DNA of 59,553 nt from Oerskovia turbata. GTDB taxonomy: Bacteria > Actinomycetota > Actinomycetes > Actinomycetales > Cellulomonadaceae. A model generated the notes under the pieces. It was not told the origin of the DNA, searched no databases, and saw only the letters and a program-made list of their open reading frames with translations. The DNA lies in contig NZ_JOFV01000021.1 of NCBI RefSeq assembly GCF_000718325.1, positions 1-59,553 of the forward strand, in the 5' to 3' direction. Shown piece after piece: positions 51,813 through 59,513 of this stretch (its first letter is position 1; each line of letters starts with the position of its first letter). A program made the position numbers and the translations under genes.

Positions 51813-52254
51813 CACGCCGTTCGCCCAGCCGTTGCCCTCGCAGGGTGCGGCCACGACCTCCTCGGACGAGACGGTCGACGCCGGGGACCGCGGAGCGCTG
51901 CGCGTCGCGGACAAGGTGGTCGAGAAGGTCACCCGCGCCGCCGTGCTCGGCGTTCCCGGTGTCGCTCCGGACGCGGCTACCACGGGAACTGTCGGGCGAG
52001 CGCTGGGCCGGGCGTACCCGCACATCGCCTGCTCCCGTGCCGGTGACCGCGCCCGTGTCCTGCTCGAGATCGCGCTCGTGTGGCCCGCCCCGGCCGCGAG
52101 CGTCGCCCGTCAGGTCTGCGAGGCCGTGACCGAACAGCTCCGGACCCTCGCGGGGGTGCACGTGGACGAGGTCCGCGCGACCGTCGCACGCATCGTGGAC
52201 CCCTCGGACGTCCTCGAGGCCACCGGAACGACCAAGGAGCGACGAGTCCGATGA
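51805..52254 (+). CDS. Asp23/Gls24 family protein, third copy
   Basis: 149 residues, with a core of Asp23 type: RVADKVVEKVTRAAVLGVPGVAPDA...ALGRAYPHIACSRAGDRARVLLEIALVWPAPAASVARQVCEAVTEQLRTLAGVHVDEVRATVARIV. Its start lies within the end of the DUF2273 gene, and its stop overlaps the DUF6286 start by 4 nt, so translation is coupled on both sides. It may form hetero-oligomers with the other copies; this is inference. Confidence 0.85.
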   Translation: MSDTPFAQPLPSQGAATTSSDETVDAGDRGALRVADKVVEKVTRAAVLGVPGVAPDAATTGTVGRALGRAYPHIACSRAGDRARVLLEIALVWPAPAASVARQVCEAVTEQLRTLAGVHVDEVRATVARIVDPSDVLEATGTTKERRVR

Positions 52255-52811
52255 GCGCACCCACGACACCCCCCGTCCGGACCGTCCCCGCCCCGGCCAG
52301 GTCGCCACGGGCGGCCCTCGTCCTGACCTCGTGGGCATTCGTCCTGGCGGTGGTGCTCCTGGCCGTCGCGGTGCTCGCCGGGCAGGCCGCGTACGTGGCG
52401 GCACGGGGACAGGGCACGAGCTGGTTCGCGGCTCTCACGGACGCCCTGGACGGACTCGAGCCCGAGACGTGGGTCGGGGTGGCCGGGGTCCTCGTCGCGC
52501 TGGTCGGGATCTGGTTGCTCTGGCAGGCCGTCCGCCCCCGTCCGCGCACGACCCTGCGAGTCGTGGCGACCAGCGGTGTCCACCTGCGCTCGGCCGACGT
52601 CGCCCGGTGGGTGAACGCCACGGCCCGCGACGTGCCGGGGGTCCTCGACACCAGCACGTCCGTGACCCGGCGCGCCGTGCGGGTCACCGTCCGCACGACG
52701 GGCTCTGCGGACATCCTCGCCGAGGTCCGTGACGAGGTCGCTCGTCAGCTCTCGGCGCTCGAGCAACCACCGAGCCTGAGCGTGCGCGCCGGCGAAGGGC
52801 GGACACCATGA
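52251..52811 (+). CDS. DUF6286 family membrane protein
   Basis: 186 residues with two membrane helices (about 22-48 and 75-95) separated by an extracellular loop (GTSWFAALTDALDGLEPETW), then a cytoplasmic C-terminal Asp23-like beta-alpha unit (TTLRVVATSGVHLRSADVARWVNATARDVPGVLDTSTSVTRRAVRVTVRTT). The family is specific to actinobacterial Asp23 operons. It overlaps its neighbours by 4 nt on both sides. Probably part of the membrane complex with AmaP. Confidence 0.85.
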   Translation: MSAPTTPPVRTVPAPARSPRAALVLTSWAFVLAVVLLAVAVLAGQAAYVAARGQGTSWFAALTDALDGLEPETWVGVAGVLVALVGIWLLWQAVRPRPRTTLRVVATSGVHLRSADVARWVNATARDVPGVLDTSTSVTRRAVRVTVRTTGSADILAEVRDEVARQLSALEQPPSLSVRAGEGRTP

Positions 52812-53395
52812 ACCGCACCGTCCTCAGACTCGACCGCGTGCTGCTCGCCCTGTTCGGGCTCGTGCTCGTCGTGGTCGGCGTCGCAGCGTTGCTGTGGACC
52901 ACGGGCACCTTGGCCGAGTACGTCGACGGCGTCCCCGACTCCCTCGACACGTCCGGCGCGACCACTGCCGCCTCCCAGACCTGGTGGCCCTACGCGACCG
53001 GCGCCGTCGCACTGCTCCTCGCGATCGTGGCGGTGTGGTGGATGCTCGCGCACCTTCCCGCCCGTTCCGTGCCCGAACAAGACCTGCCAGGCTCCAGTCG
53101 TGCCATGCGTCTGCGCATCGACCGGGGGGCGGTCGCCGACGCGACCGCCCACGCGGCCCAGCAGATCCCCTCGGTCCGCCGATCTACGGCGACCCTGCGC
53201 GACGAGGGGTCTGAGCTCGTCCTCAGTCTCCTCGTCACGGTCGACCCCGCCACCGACCTGCCCGATCTGGCCACCCGGCTCGACGACCTCGTCGCTGACG
53301 CGGCGACGGTCCTGCCTGACGAGAGGCTCCGCTCCCGCACGACCGTCAGGATGAGGACGAGTCGTCGCTCCGACCGCGGATCGCGCGTCGAGTAG
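52808..53395 (+). CDS. AmaP-like alkaline shock membrane anchor
   Basis: 195 residues. Two membrane helices (about 11-32 and 61-82) followed by a cytoplasmic Asp23-type domain (RLRIDRGAVADATAHAAQQIPSVRRSTATLRDEGSELVLSLLVTVDPATDLPDLATRLDDLVADAATVL). This is the arrangement of AmaP, the membrane anchor of Asp23. It is the last gene of the rightward operon and overlaps DUF6286 by 4 nt. Convergent with the PP2C gene. Confidence 0.85.
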   Translation: MNRTVLRLDRVLLALFGLVLVVVGVAALLWTTGTLAEYVDGVPDSLDTSGATTAASQTWWPYATGAVALLLAIVAVWWMLAHLPARSVPEQDLPGSSRAMRLRIDRGAVADATAHAAQQIPSVRRSTATLRDEGSELVLSLLVTVDPATDLPDLATRLDDLVADAATVLPDERLRSRTTVRMRTSRRSDRGSRVE

Positions 53396-53409
53396 CGAGG
53401 GGTGTGCGG

Positions 53410-53435
53410 CGTGCCTCCGGTCGACGAGGCGCACG
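53410..53435. terminator. Possible terminator between AmaP and the PP2C gene
   Basis: Imperfect stem CGTGCCTC (53410-53417) with GAGGCGCACG (53426-53435), two extra bases on the right and an 8-nt loop, in the 48-nt convergent gap. Confidence 0.4.
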
Positions 53436-53443
53436 GCGTCCCA

Positions 53444-55045
53444 CTAGGTGGTCGGCCCGTGCTGCACCGCGCGACGACCGACGGCGACGACCGCGACGTC
53501 GTCCTCGCGGCCCGCGTCGTCGAAGCCAGAGACGAGTCGTTCGCACATCGTCGCCGGGTCGACCCCGGCGCTCTCGGCGGCCAGCAGGGCCAGCCGGTCG
53601 AGGGCGTCGGGCAGGGAGGCCCCTCGACGCTCTACGAGCCCGTCGGTCACGAGGACGAGGAGATCCCCGTGCTGCAGCACGTCCTGGTGCACGGGCCGAC
53701 CCTCCGGGTTCGGCAGGCCGAGGAGGCGTGAGCCTTCCTTCACCCGGAGCACCGTGCCGTCCGCACGGACGACGAGAGCGGGCAGGTGGCCGGCGTCGGT
53801 GATCTCCACCGCGCCCGTCCGGGGGTCGAGCACACAGACGCACACGGTCGCGTACTCGGTGTGGTCGCAGCGCAGCGCATCGTTCAGGAGGTTCAACGCG
53901 TGCCGGGCGTCATGACCTTCTCGAAGGTAGGCGCGGAGCGTGACTCGCACCTCTGCCATCACCGTCGCTGCGCGGAGCGAGTGGCCCTGGACATCACCGA
54001 TGACGACGGCGACCCGACCGTCCGGGAGGTCGAACGCGTCGTAGAAGTCCCCGCCCACGTCGAGGCGTGCGTCGGAGGCCTCGTACCTGGCGGCCACCTC
54101 GAGGCCGCTCACCTGCAGGCTCGACGGCAGGAGGGCGCGCTGGAGGGCGAGCGCGATGCGCTGCTCCTCCGCGAACGTCCGCAGGTTCGAGAGCGCGACG
54201 GTCGCAGCCTCGGCGAATCGTCCGACGGCCGCCTGCTCCTCGTCCGTGAGGTTCTTGTCGCCGTCCACGACCTGGATCCCGAGGCCGCCGACGAGGGCGC
54301 CGCTGCTGTCGACGAGCCACATGGTCCACCACTGCGACGGGCCGATCCCGGCCTCCCTCAGCAGGGGAAGCCACGGGGCCGGGACCTCGTCCGCGCCGAA
54401 CACGGCCGAGTTGACGTCGCCGGGGGCGAGGACGGCCGACGGCCCGCGGCCACGGACGAGTGCGGAACCTTCCGTCACGCAGACCGAGCGCAGCACGAGC
54501 CCGGCGTCGGCGACCACCATCGCGACCACGGCCCGGCCGAGGACGGCGCAGGCGCCGCGGGCGGTGTGGTCCACGACGGCCTCGTACGAACGGGCCTCGT
54601 GCAAGGGCACCAGCGCGTTGGTGAGCGCTTCGAGACGGCGAGCCGTGCGCCCTGCGCCTCGCTGGGCGTCGTGGCGTCGGCACAAGGCGCTGATGGTCGC
54701 GATGAACTCGTCCCGGTCGAGCGGCTCGGGCAGGTACGCGTCCGCGCCACCCTCGAGACCGGCGGTCCGGGAAGCGGCGTCGACGGCCGTCGCGGACACG
54801 TGCAGGACGGGGATGTGGGCGGTCGACGGTTCGGCCTTGAGCCTCCTGCAGACCTCACCGCCGTGGATGTCCGGCAGGTTGACATCGAGAACCATCGCGT
54901 CGATGTGCGGGTTCGTGCGGACGAGCGCCTCGGCACCGGTCGCCGCCTCGATCACCTCGAAGCCTGCACGACGGAGCCAGCTCGACATGATGTACCGGTG
55001 CGCGGCGGTGTCGTCGACGACGAGCACGGTGTGGGGCGAGGTCAC
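53444..55045 (-). CDS. Response regulator with PP2C (SpoIIE/RsbU-type) phosphatase output
   Basis: 533 residues. Receiver domain (about 1-125) with phospho-acceptor Asp54 (MVLDVNLPD) and acidic pair Asp11-Asp12. A GAF-like domain spans about 135-300. A PP2C phosphatase (about 320-530) contains DVGGDFYDAFDLPDGRVAVVIGDVQGHS, VTDGLVERRG and GREDDVAVVAV. Phosphorylation probably switches on the phosphatase, which would dephosphorylate an anti-sigma antagonist. The GTG start at 55045 overlaps the kinase stop by 4 nt, so it is the last gene of the stressosome operon and the likely partner of the hybrid kinase upstream. Confidence 0.9.
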   Translation of the reverse strand: MTSPHTVLVVDDTAAHRYIMSSWLRRAGFEVIEAATGAEALVRTNPHIDAMVLDVNLPDIHGGEVCRRLKAEPSTAHIPVLHVSATAVDAASRTAGLEGGADAYLPEPLDRDEFIATISALCRRHDAQRGAGRTARRLEALTNALVPLHEARSYEAVVDHTARGACAVLGRAVVAMVVADAGLVLRSVCVTEGSALVRGRGPSAVLAPGDVNSAVFGADEVPAPWLPLLREAGIGPSQWWTMWLVDSSGALVGGLGIQVVDGDKNLTDEEQAAVGRFAEAATVALSNLRTFAEEQRIALALQRALLPSSLQVSGLEVAARYEASDARLDVGGDFYDAFDLPDGRVAVVIGDVQGHSLRAATVMAEVRVTLRAYLREGHDARHALNLLNDALRCDHTEYATVCVCVLDPRTGAVEITDAGHLPALVVRADGTVLRVKEGSRLLGLPNPEGRPVHQDVLQHGDLLVLVTDGLVERRGASLPDALDRLALLAAESAGVDPATMCERLVSGFDDAGREDDVAVVAVGRRAVQHGPTT

Positions 55046-56766
55046 CGGGCCTCCTTGGCCCGCCGCAACGTCGCGACGAGGGTGTCACGGGAGATTCCCG
55101 CCTTGGGGAGGAAGAGGACGCCGCCGAGGTCGTCCCGCACGGGCAGGGACGCGCTCGACATGAGCACCGTCCCGGTCGCCGGGTGCACCTCGCGGATCCT
55201 CGATCGGAGCGTCGGCCCGTCCGTGCCGGGGAGCCGGACGTCCAGGAGCGCGAGGTCCGCCGCGCCGTCGTGCAGCAGGGCCAGTGCGTGCGACGCGTCG
55301 TGCGCGACGCTGACGCGCGCGGCGTGGCCCTGCAGCATCGCGACGATGACCGACGCGAACGCCCGGTCGTCGTCCACGACGAGCACGTGCCCGAGGTCGC
55401 CGCCCTGGGGGACGGCCTCGGTGCGCACCGGCCTGACCGACACCTCGGACGGGAGGGAGGGCAGGCGGAGCGTGAATACGCTCCCGACGTCCGGCTGCGA
55501 CGAGGCGACGAGAGTCCCACCGAGCGCCTCCGAGGTCCGCCGTGCGTACGGCAGCCCCAGGCCTGTCCCGCGCACCGAGGGCTGCAGACGGTTCGGCACC
55601 TGGACGAACTCCTCGAAGACCGACTCGACGTGCTCCTCGGGAATCCCGAGGCCCGTGTCACGGACGTCGAACCGCACCAGGTCGCCGTCCCTCTCCGCAC
55701 GGAACTCGATGTGTCCCTCGTCCGTGAACTTCGCGGCGTTCGCCAGGAGGTTGCGCAGCACCCTCGCGGCGAGGCGCCGGTCCGTCACCAGGGCGAGGTC
55801 GGGCGGCGAGGAGGCTCTGAGCGTCACCCCGGGCCGAAGGAGCGGGAGGGTCGTCCCCCGCAGCTCGTCGAGCAGCTGGGCGACGTCGACGGGCGCCGGC
55901 TCCACGTCCTCGTGGCCGGCCTCGGCCCGTGCGAGGTCGAGCAGCTCGTCGACGAGCTGGAGCATCGTCGTGGCGCTCTCGCGCAGGTAGGTCGCCTGCT
56001 GGGCCTGGTCCGCGTCGAGGTGGGAGTCGGCGAGCAGCGACGTCAACCCGAGGATCGAGTTCACCGGGGAGCGCAGCTCGTGGCTCACGTTGCGCAGGAA
56101 GCGGGTCTTCGCCTCGTTCGCAGCCGCGAGCTCGCGACCGCGCTCGTCGAGCTCGGCGTAGAGGGCGACGACCCCCGTGTTCGTCTCCTCGAGCTCGGAC
56201 GAGAGCTGGTCGTACATCGCGAGCACCCCACGGTTCGTCTCCTCGAGCTCCTCGTTGAAGCGCCGGAGGTACTCCTTCTGCTGCGTCAGCTCGTCGAGGG
56301 TGCGTACGAGCTCCGTGTTCTGCACGCGCAGCTCGTCCAGCGCGTCGGCGACGTGGGCCGCGGCGGTGGACCGTCGGACGCGGGCGAGCGAGGCCTCGTC
56401 GACCCGGGCCGTGACGCTCAGCAGCTTGGTGAGGACGACCCGCGTGCCAGTCGGTTCGATCTCGAGGTCCCGGACGAGCCGTCGCGCCGCCGGGACACCC
56501 CCGTCGCTCGAGTCCCCGTCGAGCACGAACGCGACGTCGGGGGTAATCTCGGCGCGGAGGGTCGCCTGGGGGGTGCCCGGCACGACGGCGATGACCACGT
56601 CGGCGGTCCCGGTGGCGACCGCCGCTCTGCCCATCTCCGACAACGCGGTCGCGACGCGGACCTGGTCCTGGACGTCCAGCCCGAGCTGGCGGCAGATCTC
56701 ACGGCCGGCGCGGCGCAGGGCGATCACGTCGGCGTCGGAGCGGAGCTGTGTGGCGAGGATGGGCAT
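55042..56766 (-). CDS. Hybrid histidine kinase of the stressosome operon
   Basis: 574 residues. An N-terminal 60-residue segment (ALRRAGREICRQLGLDVQDQVRVATALSEMGRAAV) looks like the start of an RsbT-type ATPase, without its G-boxes. A coiled coil at about 145-220 contains a doubled ELEETN...GV.A.Y motif. Then come the H-box FLRNVSHELRSP (His229), the ATPase with NLLANAAKFTDEG and DTGLGIP, and a C-terminal receiver with DLALLDVRLPG. The start at 56766 is 3 nt from the preceding stop. It may autophosphorylate and pass phosphate to its own receiver and then to the receiver/PP2C protein. The stimulus is unknown, probably relayed from RsbR/S/T. Confidence 0.9.
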   Translation of the reverse strand: MPILATQLRSDADVIALRRAGREICRQLGLDVQDQVRVATALSEMGRAAVATGTADVVIAVVPGTPQATLRAEITPDVAFVLDGDSSDGGVPAARRLVRDLEIEPTGTRVVLTKLLSVTARVDEASLARVRRSTAAAHVADALDELRVQNTELVRTLDELTQQKEYLRRFNEELEETNRGVLAMYDQLSSELEETNTGVVALYAELDERGRELAAANEAKTRFLRNVSHELRSPVNSILGLTSLLADSHLDADQAQQATYLRESATTMLQLVDELLDLARAEAGHEDVEPAPVDVAQLLDELRGTTLPLLRPGVTLRASSPPDLALVTDRRLAARVLRNLLANAAKFTDEGHIEFRAERDGDLVRFDVRDTGLGIPEEHVESVFEEFVQVPNRLQPSVRGTGLGLPYARRTSEALGGTLVASSQPDVGSVFTLRLPSLPSEVSVRPVRTEAVPQGGDLGHVLVVDDDRAFASVIVAMLQGHAARVSVAHDASHALALLHDGAADLALLDVRLPGTDGPTLRSRIREVHPATGTVLMSSASLPVRDDLGGVLFLPKAGISRDTLVATLRRAKEAR

Positions 56767-56768
56767 GG

Positions 56769-57803
56769 TCAGGTCTCCGACCACGTGACGGGCAGCACCG
56801 CCACGCACGAGTCGTCGGGGCGCACCGCGTGGTCACGCAGCAGGACGCCGGCGACGACGAAGGGGGATCGGGCGGCGAGGCCCGGATAGTCCGCGAGCGA
56901 CCAGCGGTTGGTGAGTCCGTCGCTGTGCATCACGACGACGTCGCCCCGCTCGACCGGGTACGTCGTCTCGCGCAGCTGGCGCGTCGGCACACCGGCGATG
57001 CCGGGGTGGGACACCAGGCCACGAGCGCGGTCGCCGTGGACGGTCCCGGAGATGTTGCCGAGGCCCGCGTAGTGCAGCACACCACCGCTCACCTGGGCGA
57101 TCGAGACAGCGGCCCCGCGCGTTCCTGACAGGGCGCGGTGCACCCGCTCGAGAAGTGCGACGGGTGATCCCGGGGGAGCGTCGAGGAACGTCCGTACCGC
57201 AGCACCGGAGGCCGCTGCGGCGAGGGGCCCGTGTCCCAGACCGTCCGCCACCATGAGGGTCGCGACGCCGGCGTCGTGCCGGACCGCGAACGCGTCTCCG
57301 CACGCCTCCTGGCCGGTCATGGGTCGGGTCACGCCGGTCGGGCGACGCGCCCCTGCCACCGTGCCCCGCCCGGCGAAGGTCGCGGCGATGACCGTGCCCT
57401 GTCCGGGCGAGGTCCACGCGTCCCAGGAGGAGGCGAGGCGAGGGACGGTGCCGAGCCCGATACCGAGGGTTCCGCGGGTGGAGACTCCGTCCTGCATGGC
57501 CGCGGTGATGTCTCGCATGCCGGGGCCGGAGTCGACCGCGAGCATCTCGAGCTCGGCGGCGTCCCCGGTCCGGCAGACACGCACGAGCACCCTCCCGGAC
57601 CCGGCGTGCTTGACCTGGTTGGTGGCCAGCTCTGAGACGACGATCCCGACCTTCGCCGCACGGTCCTCGTCGAACCCCAGGTCCCGGGCGACGATGCTCG
57701 CCGCACGGCGCACGCGACCGACCGCCGACGGATGGTCCACGGTGTACCACGTGCCGTTCTCGACGATGCTGCGGCGCTCGTCGACTCCGCTCGATGCCGT
57801 CAT
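56769..57803 (-). CDS. RsbT-like ATPase fused to an RsbX-like PP2C phosphatase
   Basis: 344 residues. N-terminal ATPase about 15-145: VGIVVSELATNQVKHAG (N-box), DSGPGMRD (G1) and GTLGIGLGTVPRLASSWD (G2). C-terminal PP2C-type domain about 165-340: GDAFAVRHDAGVATLMVADGLGHGPLAAAASG, HSDGLTNRW and DDSCVAVLPV. Such fused proteins are found in stressosome operons; RsbX resets the stressosome by dephosphorylating RsbR and RsbS. The ATG overlaps the RsbT stop by 4 nt (57800-57803). Confidence 0.88.
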   Translation of the reverse strand: MTASSGVDERRSIVENGTWYTVDHPSAVGRVRRAASIVARDLGFDEDRAAKVGIVVSELATNQVKHAGSGRVLVRVCRTGDAAELEMLAVDSGPGMRDITAAMQDGVSTRGTLGIGLGTVPRLASSWDAWTSPGQGTVIAATFAGRGTVAGARRPTGVTRPMTGQEACGDAFAVRHDAGVATLMVADGLGHGPLAAAASGAAVRTFLDAPPGSPVALLERVHRALSGTRGAAVSIAQVSGGVLHYAGLGNISGTVHGDRARGLVSHPGIAGVPTRQLRETTYPVERGDVVVMHSDGLTNRWSLADYPGLAARSPFVVAGVLLRDHAVRPDDSCVAVLPVTWSET

Positions 57804-58213
57804 CGCGACCAGGTCGCGATCTCGACGCGCGTACCGGCCCCGGCCGCGGTGTCGATCGCGAAGTGCTGGACGAGCCGGCGCGACCCGGACAGGCCCAGGC
57901 CGAGCCCGCCGCCGCTGGTCCAGCCGTCGGTCAGTGCCAGGTCGAGGTCAGGGATGCCGGGTCCGTCGTCCTTGAAGACGGCGCGCACGCCTGTCCGCGG
58001 GCCGTCGGCGACCAGCTGCACCTCGGCGTCGCCGCCGCCCCCGTACACGAGCGTGTTGCGTGCCAGCTCGCTCGCGGCCGTGACGAGCTTGGTCTGGTCC
58101 ACCAGCGAGAGGCGCGCCTGCTGGGCGAGGGTCCGCACGAGCTGACGCACCTTGACGACGTCGGAGTCGGTGAGGATGGGCACGCGTTCGACGGTCGCCG
58201 TCGGGGTGCTCAT
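57800..58213 (-). CDS. rsbT: RsbT-type serine/threonine kinase of the stressosome
   Basis: 137 residues, GHKL ATPase fold: ASELARNTLVYGGGG (N-box), KDDGPGIPDL (G1) and GGGLGLGLSGSRRLV (G2). RsbT phosphorylates RsbS and RsbR, is then released, and activates a downstream phosphatase or kinase. In this operon the receivers and PP2C proteins downstream are its likely targets. It overlaps rsbS (ATGA at 58210-58213) and the next gene. Confidence 0.92.
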   Translation of the reverse strand: MSTPTATVERVPILTDSDVVKVRQLVRTLAQQARLSLVDQTKLVTAASELARNTLVYGGGGDAEVQLVADGPRTGVRAVFKDDGPGIPDLDLALTDGWTSGGGLGLGLSGSRRLVQHFAIDTAAGAGTRVEIATWSR

Positions 58214-58614
58214 CTCTCCTCGCGCTCAGCGGCCGCGAGGAGGATGTCCTCCGCAGACTCCTCGACCGTGCCCAGGAGCGCGAGGGCACGTTCGACGTCG
58301 AGCGCGGTGCGGACGTTGCCGAGGGAGAGTCCCAGCTCGACCATCGTGATCGCGACGGCAGGCCGCATCCCGACCACGACGGTCGTCGCGTCGAGCACGT
58401 GCGAGATGCTGGCGGCCGAGGCCAGCATGCGCCCGATGAACGAGTCGACGATCTCCAGGCCGGAGATGTCGATGATGACCCCGCGCGCTCCGGTCTCCGT
58501 GATCCGCGTCGCGAGATCCTCCTGGAGCTGCAGGGCGGTGTCGTCCTGCAGGTCCACCTGGATCGAGACGAGGAGCGTGGAGCCGATCTTGAGGACGGGA
58601 ACGCCGTCGGTCAC
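58210..58614 (-). CDS. rsbS: RsbS-type stressosome core protein
   Basis: 134 residues, one STAS domain. It forms the stressosome core with RsbR and binds RsbT. The phosphorylated serine is in DISGLEIVDSFIGRML, Ser58, matching Ser59 of Bacillus RsbS. GTG at 58614 is chosen because it overlaps the rsbR stop by 4 nt (58611-58614); the longer frame to 58767 adds Arg-rich residues without meaning. Followed by rsbT with another 4-nt overlap. Confidence 0.92.
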   Translation of the reverse strand: MTDGVPVLKIGSTLLVSIQVDLQDDTALQLQEDLATRITETGARGVIIDISGLEIVDSFIGRMLASAASISHVLDATTVVVGMRPAVAITMVELGLSLGNVRTALDVERALALLGTVEESAEDILLAAAEREER

Positions 58615-59513
58615 GCGGGCAGGCCCTTCTGACGTGCCCCGCGGCCTGAGCGGAGGGCGTCGACGAGGGCGTCGGCGAGCGTCGCACGCGTGCGGATGTC
58701 GCCGAACTCGATGCCGAGAGCCACGATCGTCTGCGCGATCTGGGGCCGGATCCCGCTGATCGTGCACTCGGCCCCCATGAGGCGTGCCGCGACCACGGTC
58801 TTGAGGAGGTGCTGCGCGACCTGGGTGTCGACGGCGGGGACACCCGTGATGTCGATGATCGCGTGCTCGCTCCCCGTGTCGACGAGCGTGTTGAGGAGGC
58901 GCTCCATGACCACCTGGGCGCGGGCGGAGTCGAGCGTCCCCACGAGCGGCACCGCGACGATGCCCTCCCAGAGCTTGACCACGGGCGTCGAGAGCTCGAG
59001 AAGCTGTTCGGCCTGCTCGGTGATGATGGACTCGCGGGCCGCGGCGAAGGCCTCGAACGTCAGGAGACCGAGCTGGTCGACGAGCTGCAGCAGCGGCACG
59101 ATGTCGGTGTCGGGGGAGGCCAGGGGGTACAGGCCGTCCTTGAGGGCGAACAGGCCGATCGCGGTCTCGCGCGGCGTGAACCCGAGCCGGGCGCGCACCG
59201 CCGAGACGTCGGCGAGGATGCCGCGGAGCTGGTCGAACGCCGCGTCCGTCACGACGGTGCCACCAGCCCGAAGTCCGTCGACCAGGGCGTCGAAGATCTC
59301 GGCCTGCTCGCGCTCGAGCTCACCTCGTGAGGTGCGACCGTGGAGCTCGCGTGCGGCAGCCTCGAGCCACACGGCGCGGATGTCGTCCGCGCGGGTGGCA
59401 AGTGTCTGGGAGAGGGCTAGGTGTACTGACCTGACAGGTTGGTCAATCGGGTGGCTGGTGGCTTGTTCCCGCAGGCGGTGTGGGGTCGGTGGTGGTTGTA
59501 CTCGTGGATCCAT
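58611..59513 (-). CDS. rsbR: RsbR-type stressosome protein, 5' end replaced by an IS element
   Basis: The host-derived part runs from 59421 down to 58611; in-frame codons from 59422 to 59513 lie inside the IS481-family element and give a spurious N-terminus. The N-terminal sensor half (about LALSQTLATRADDIRAVWLEAAARELHGR to residue 190) has a non-haem-globin-like helical pattern. The C-terminal STAS domain has the two phospho-threonines of RsbR: AIIDITGVPAVDTQVA and SGIRPQIAQTIVALGI. There is no good start codon in the host part upstream of the first helix; the first in-frame one is GTG in DIRAVW. A likely loss or change of expression is therefore implied, although translation could initiate within the IS. 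Confidence 0.8.
   Translation of the reverse strand: MDPRVQPPPTPHRLREQATSHPIDQPVRSVHLALSQTLATRADDIRAVWLEAAARELHGRTSRGELEREQAEIFDALVDGLRAGGTVVTDAAFDQLRGILADVSAVRARLGFTPRETAIGLFALKDGLYPLASPDTDIVPLLQLVDQLGLLTFEAFAAARESIITEQAEQLLELSTPVVKLWEGIVAVPLVGTLDSARAQVVMERLLNTLVDTGSEHAIIDITGVPAVDTQVAQHLLKTVVAARLMGAECTISGIRPQIAQTIVALGIEFGDIRTRATLADALVDALRSGRGARQKGLPA
59416..59421. repeat. Target site of the IS element (NCTAGN)
   Basis: GCTAGG directly abuts the element terminus at 59422. Bordetella IS481 inserts at NCTAGN with a 6-bp duplication, so this is the expected copy on this side. The second copy lies beyond the window. Confidence 0.6.
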
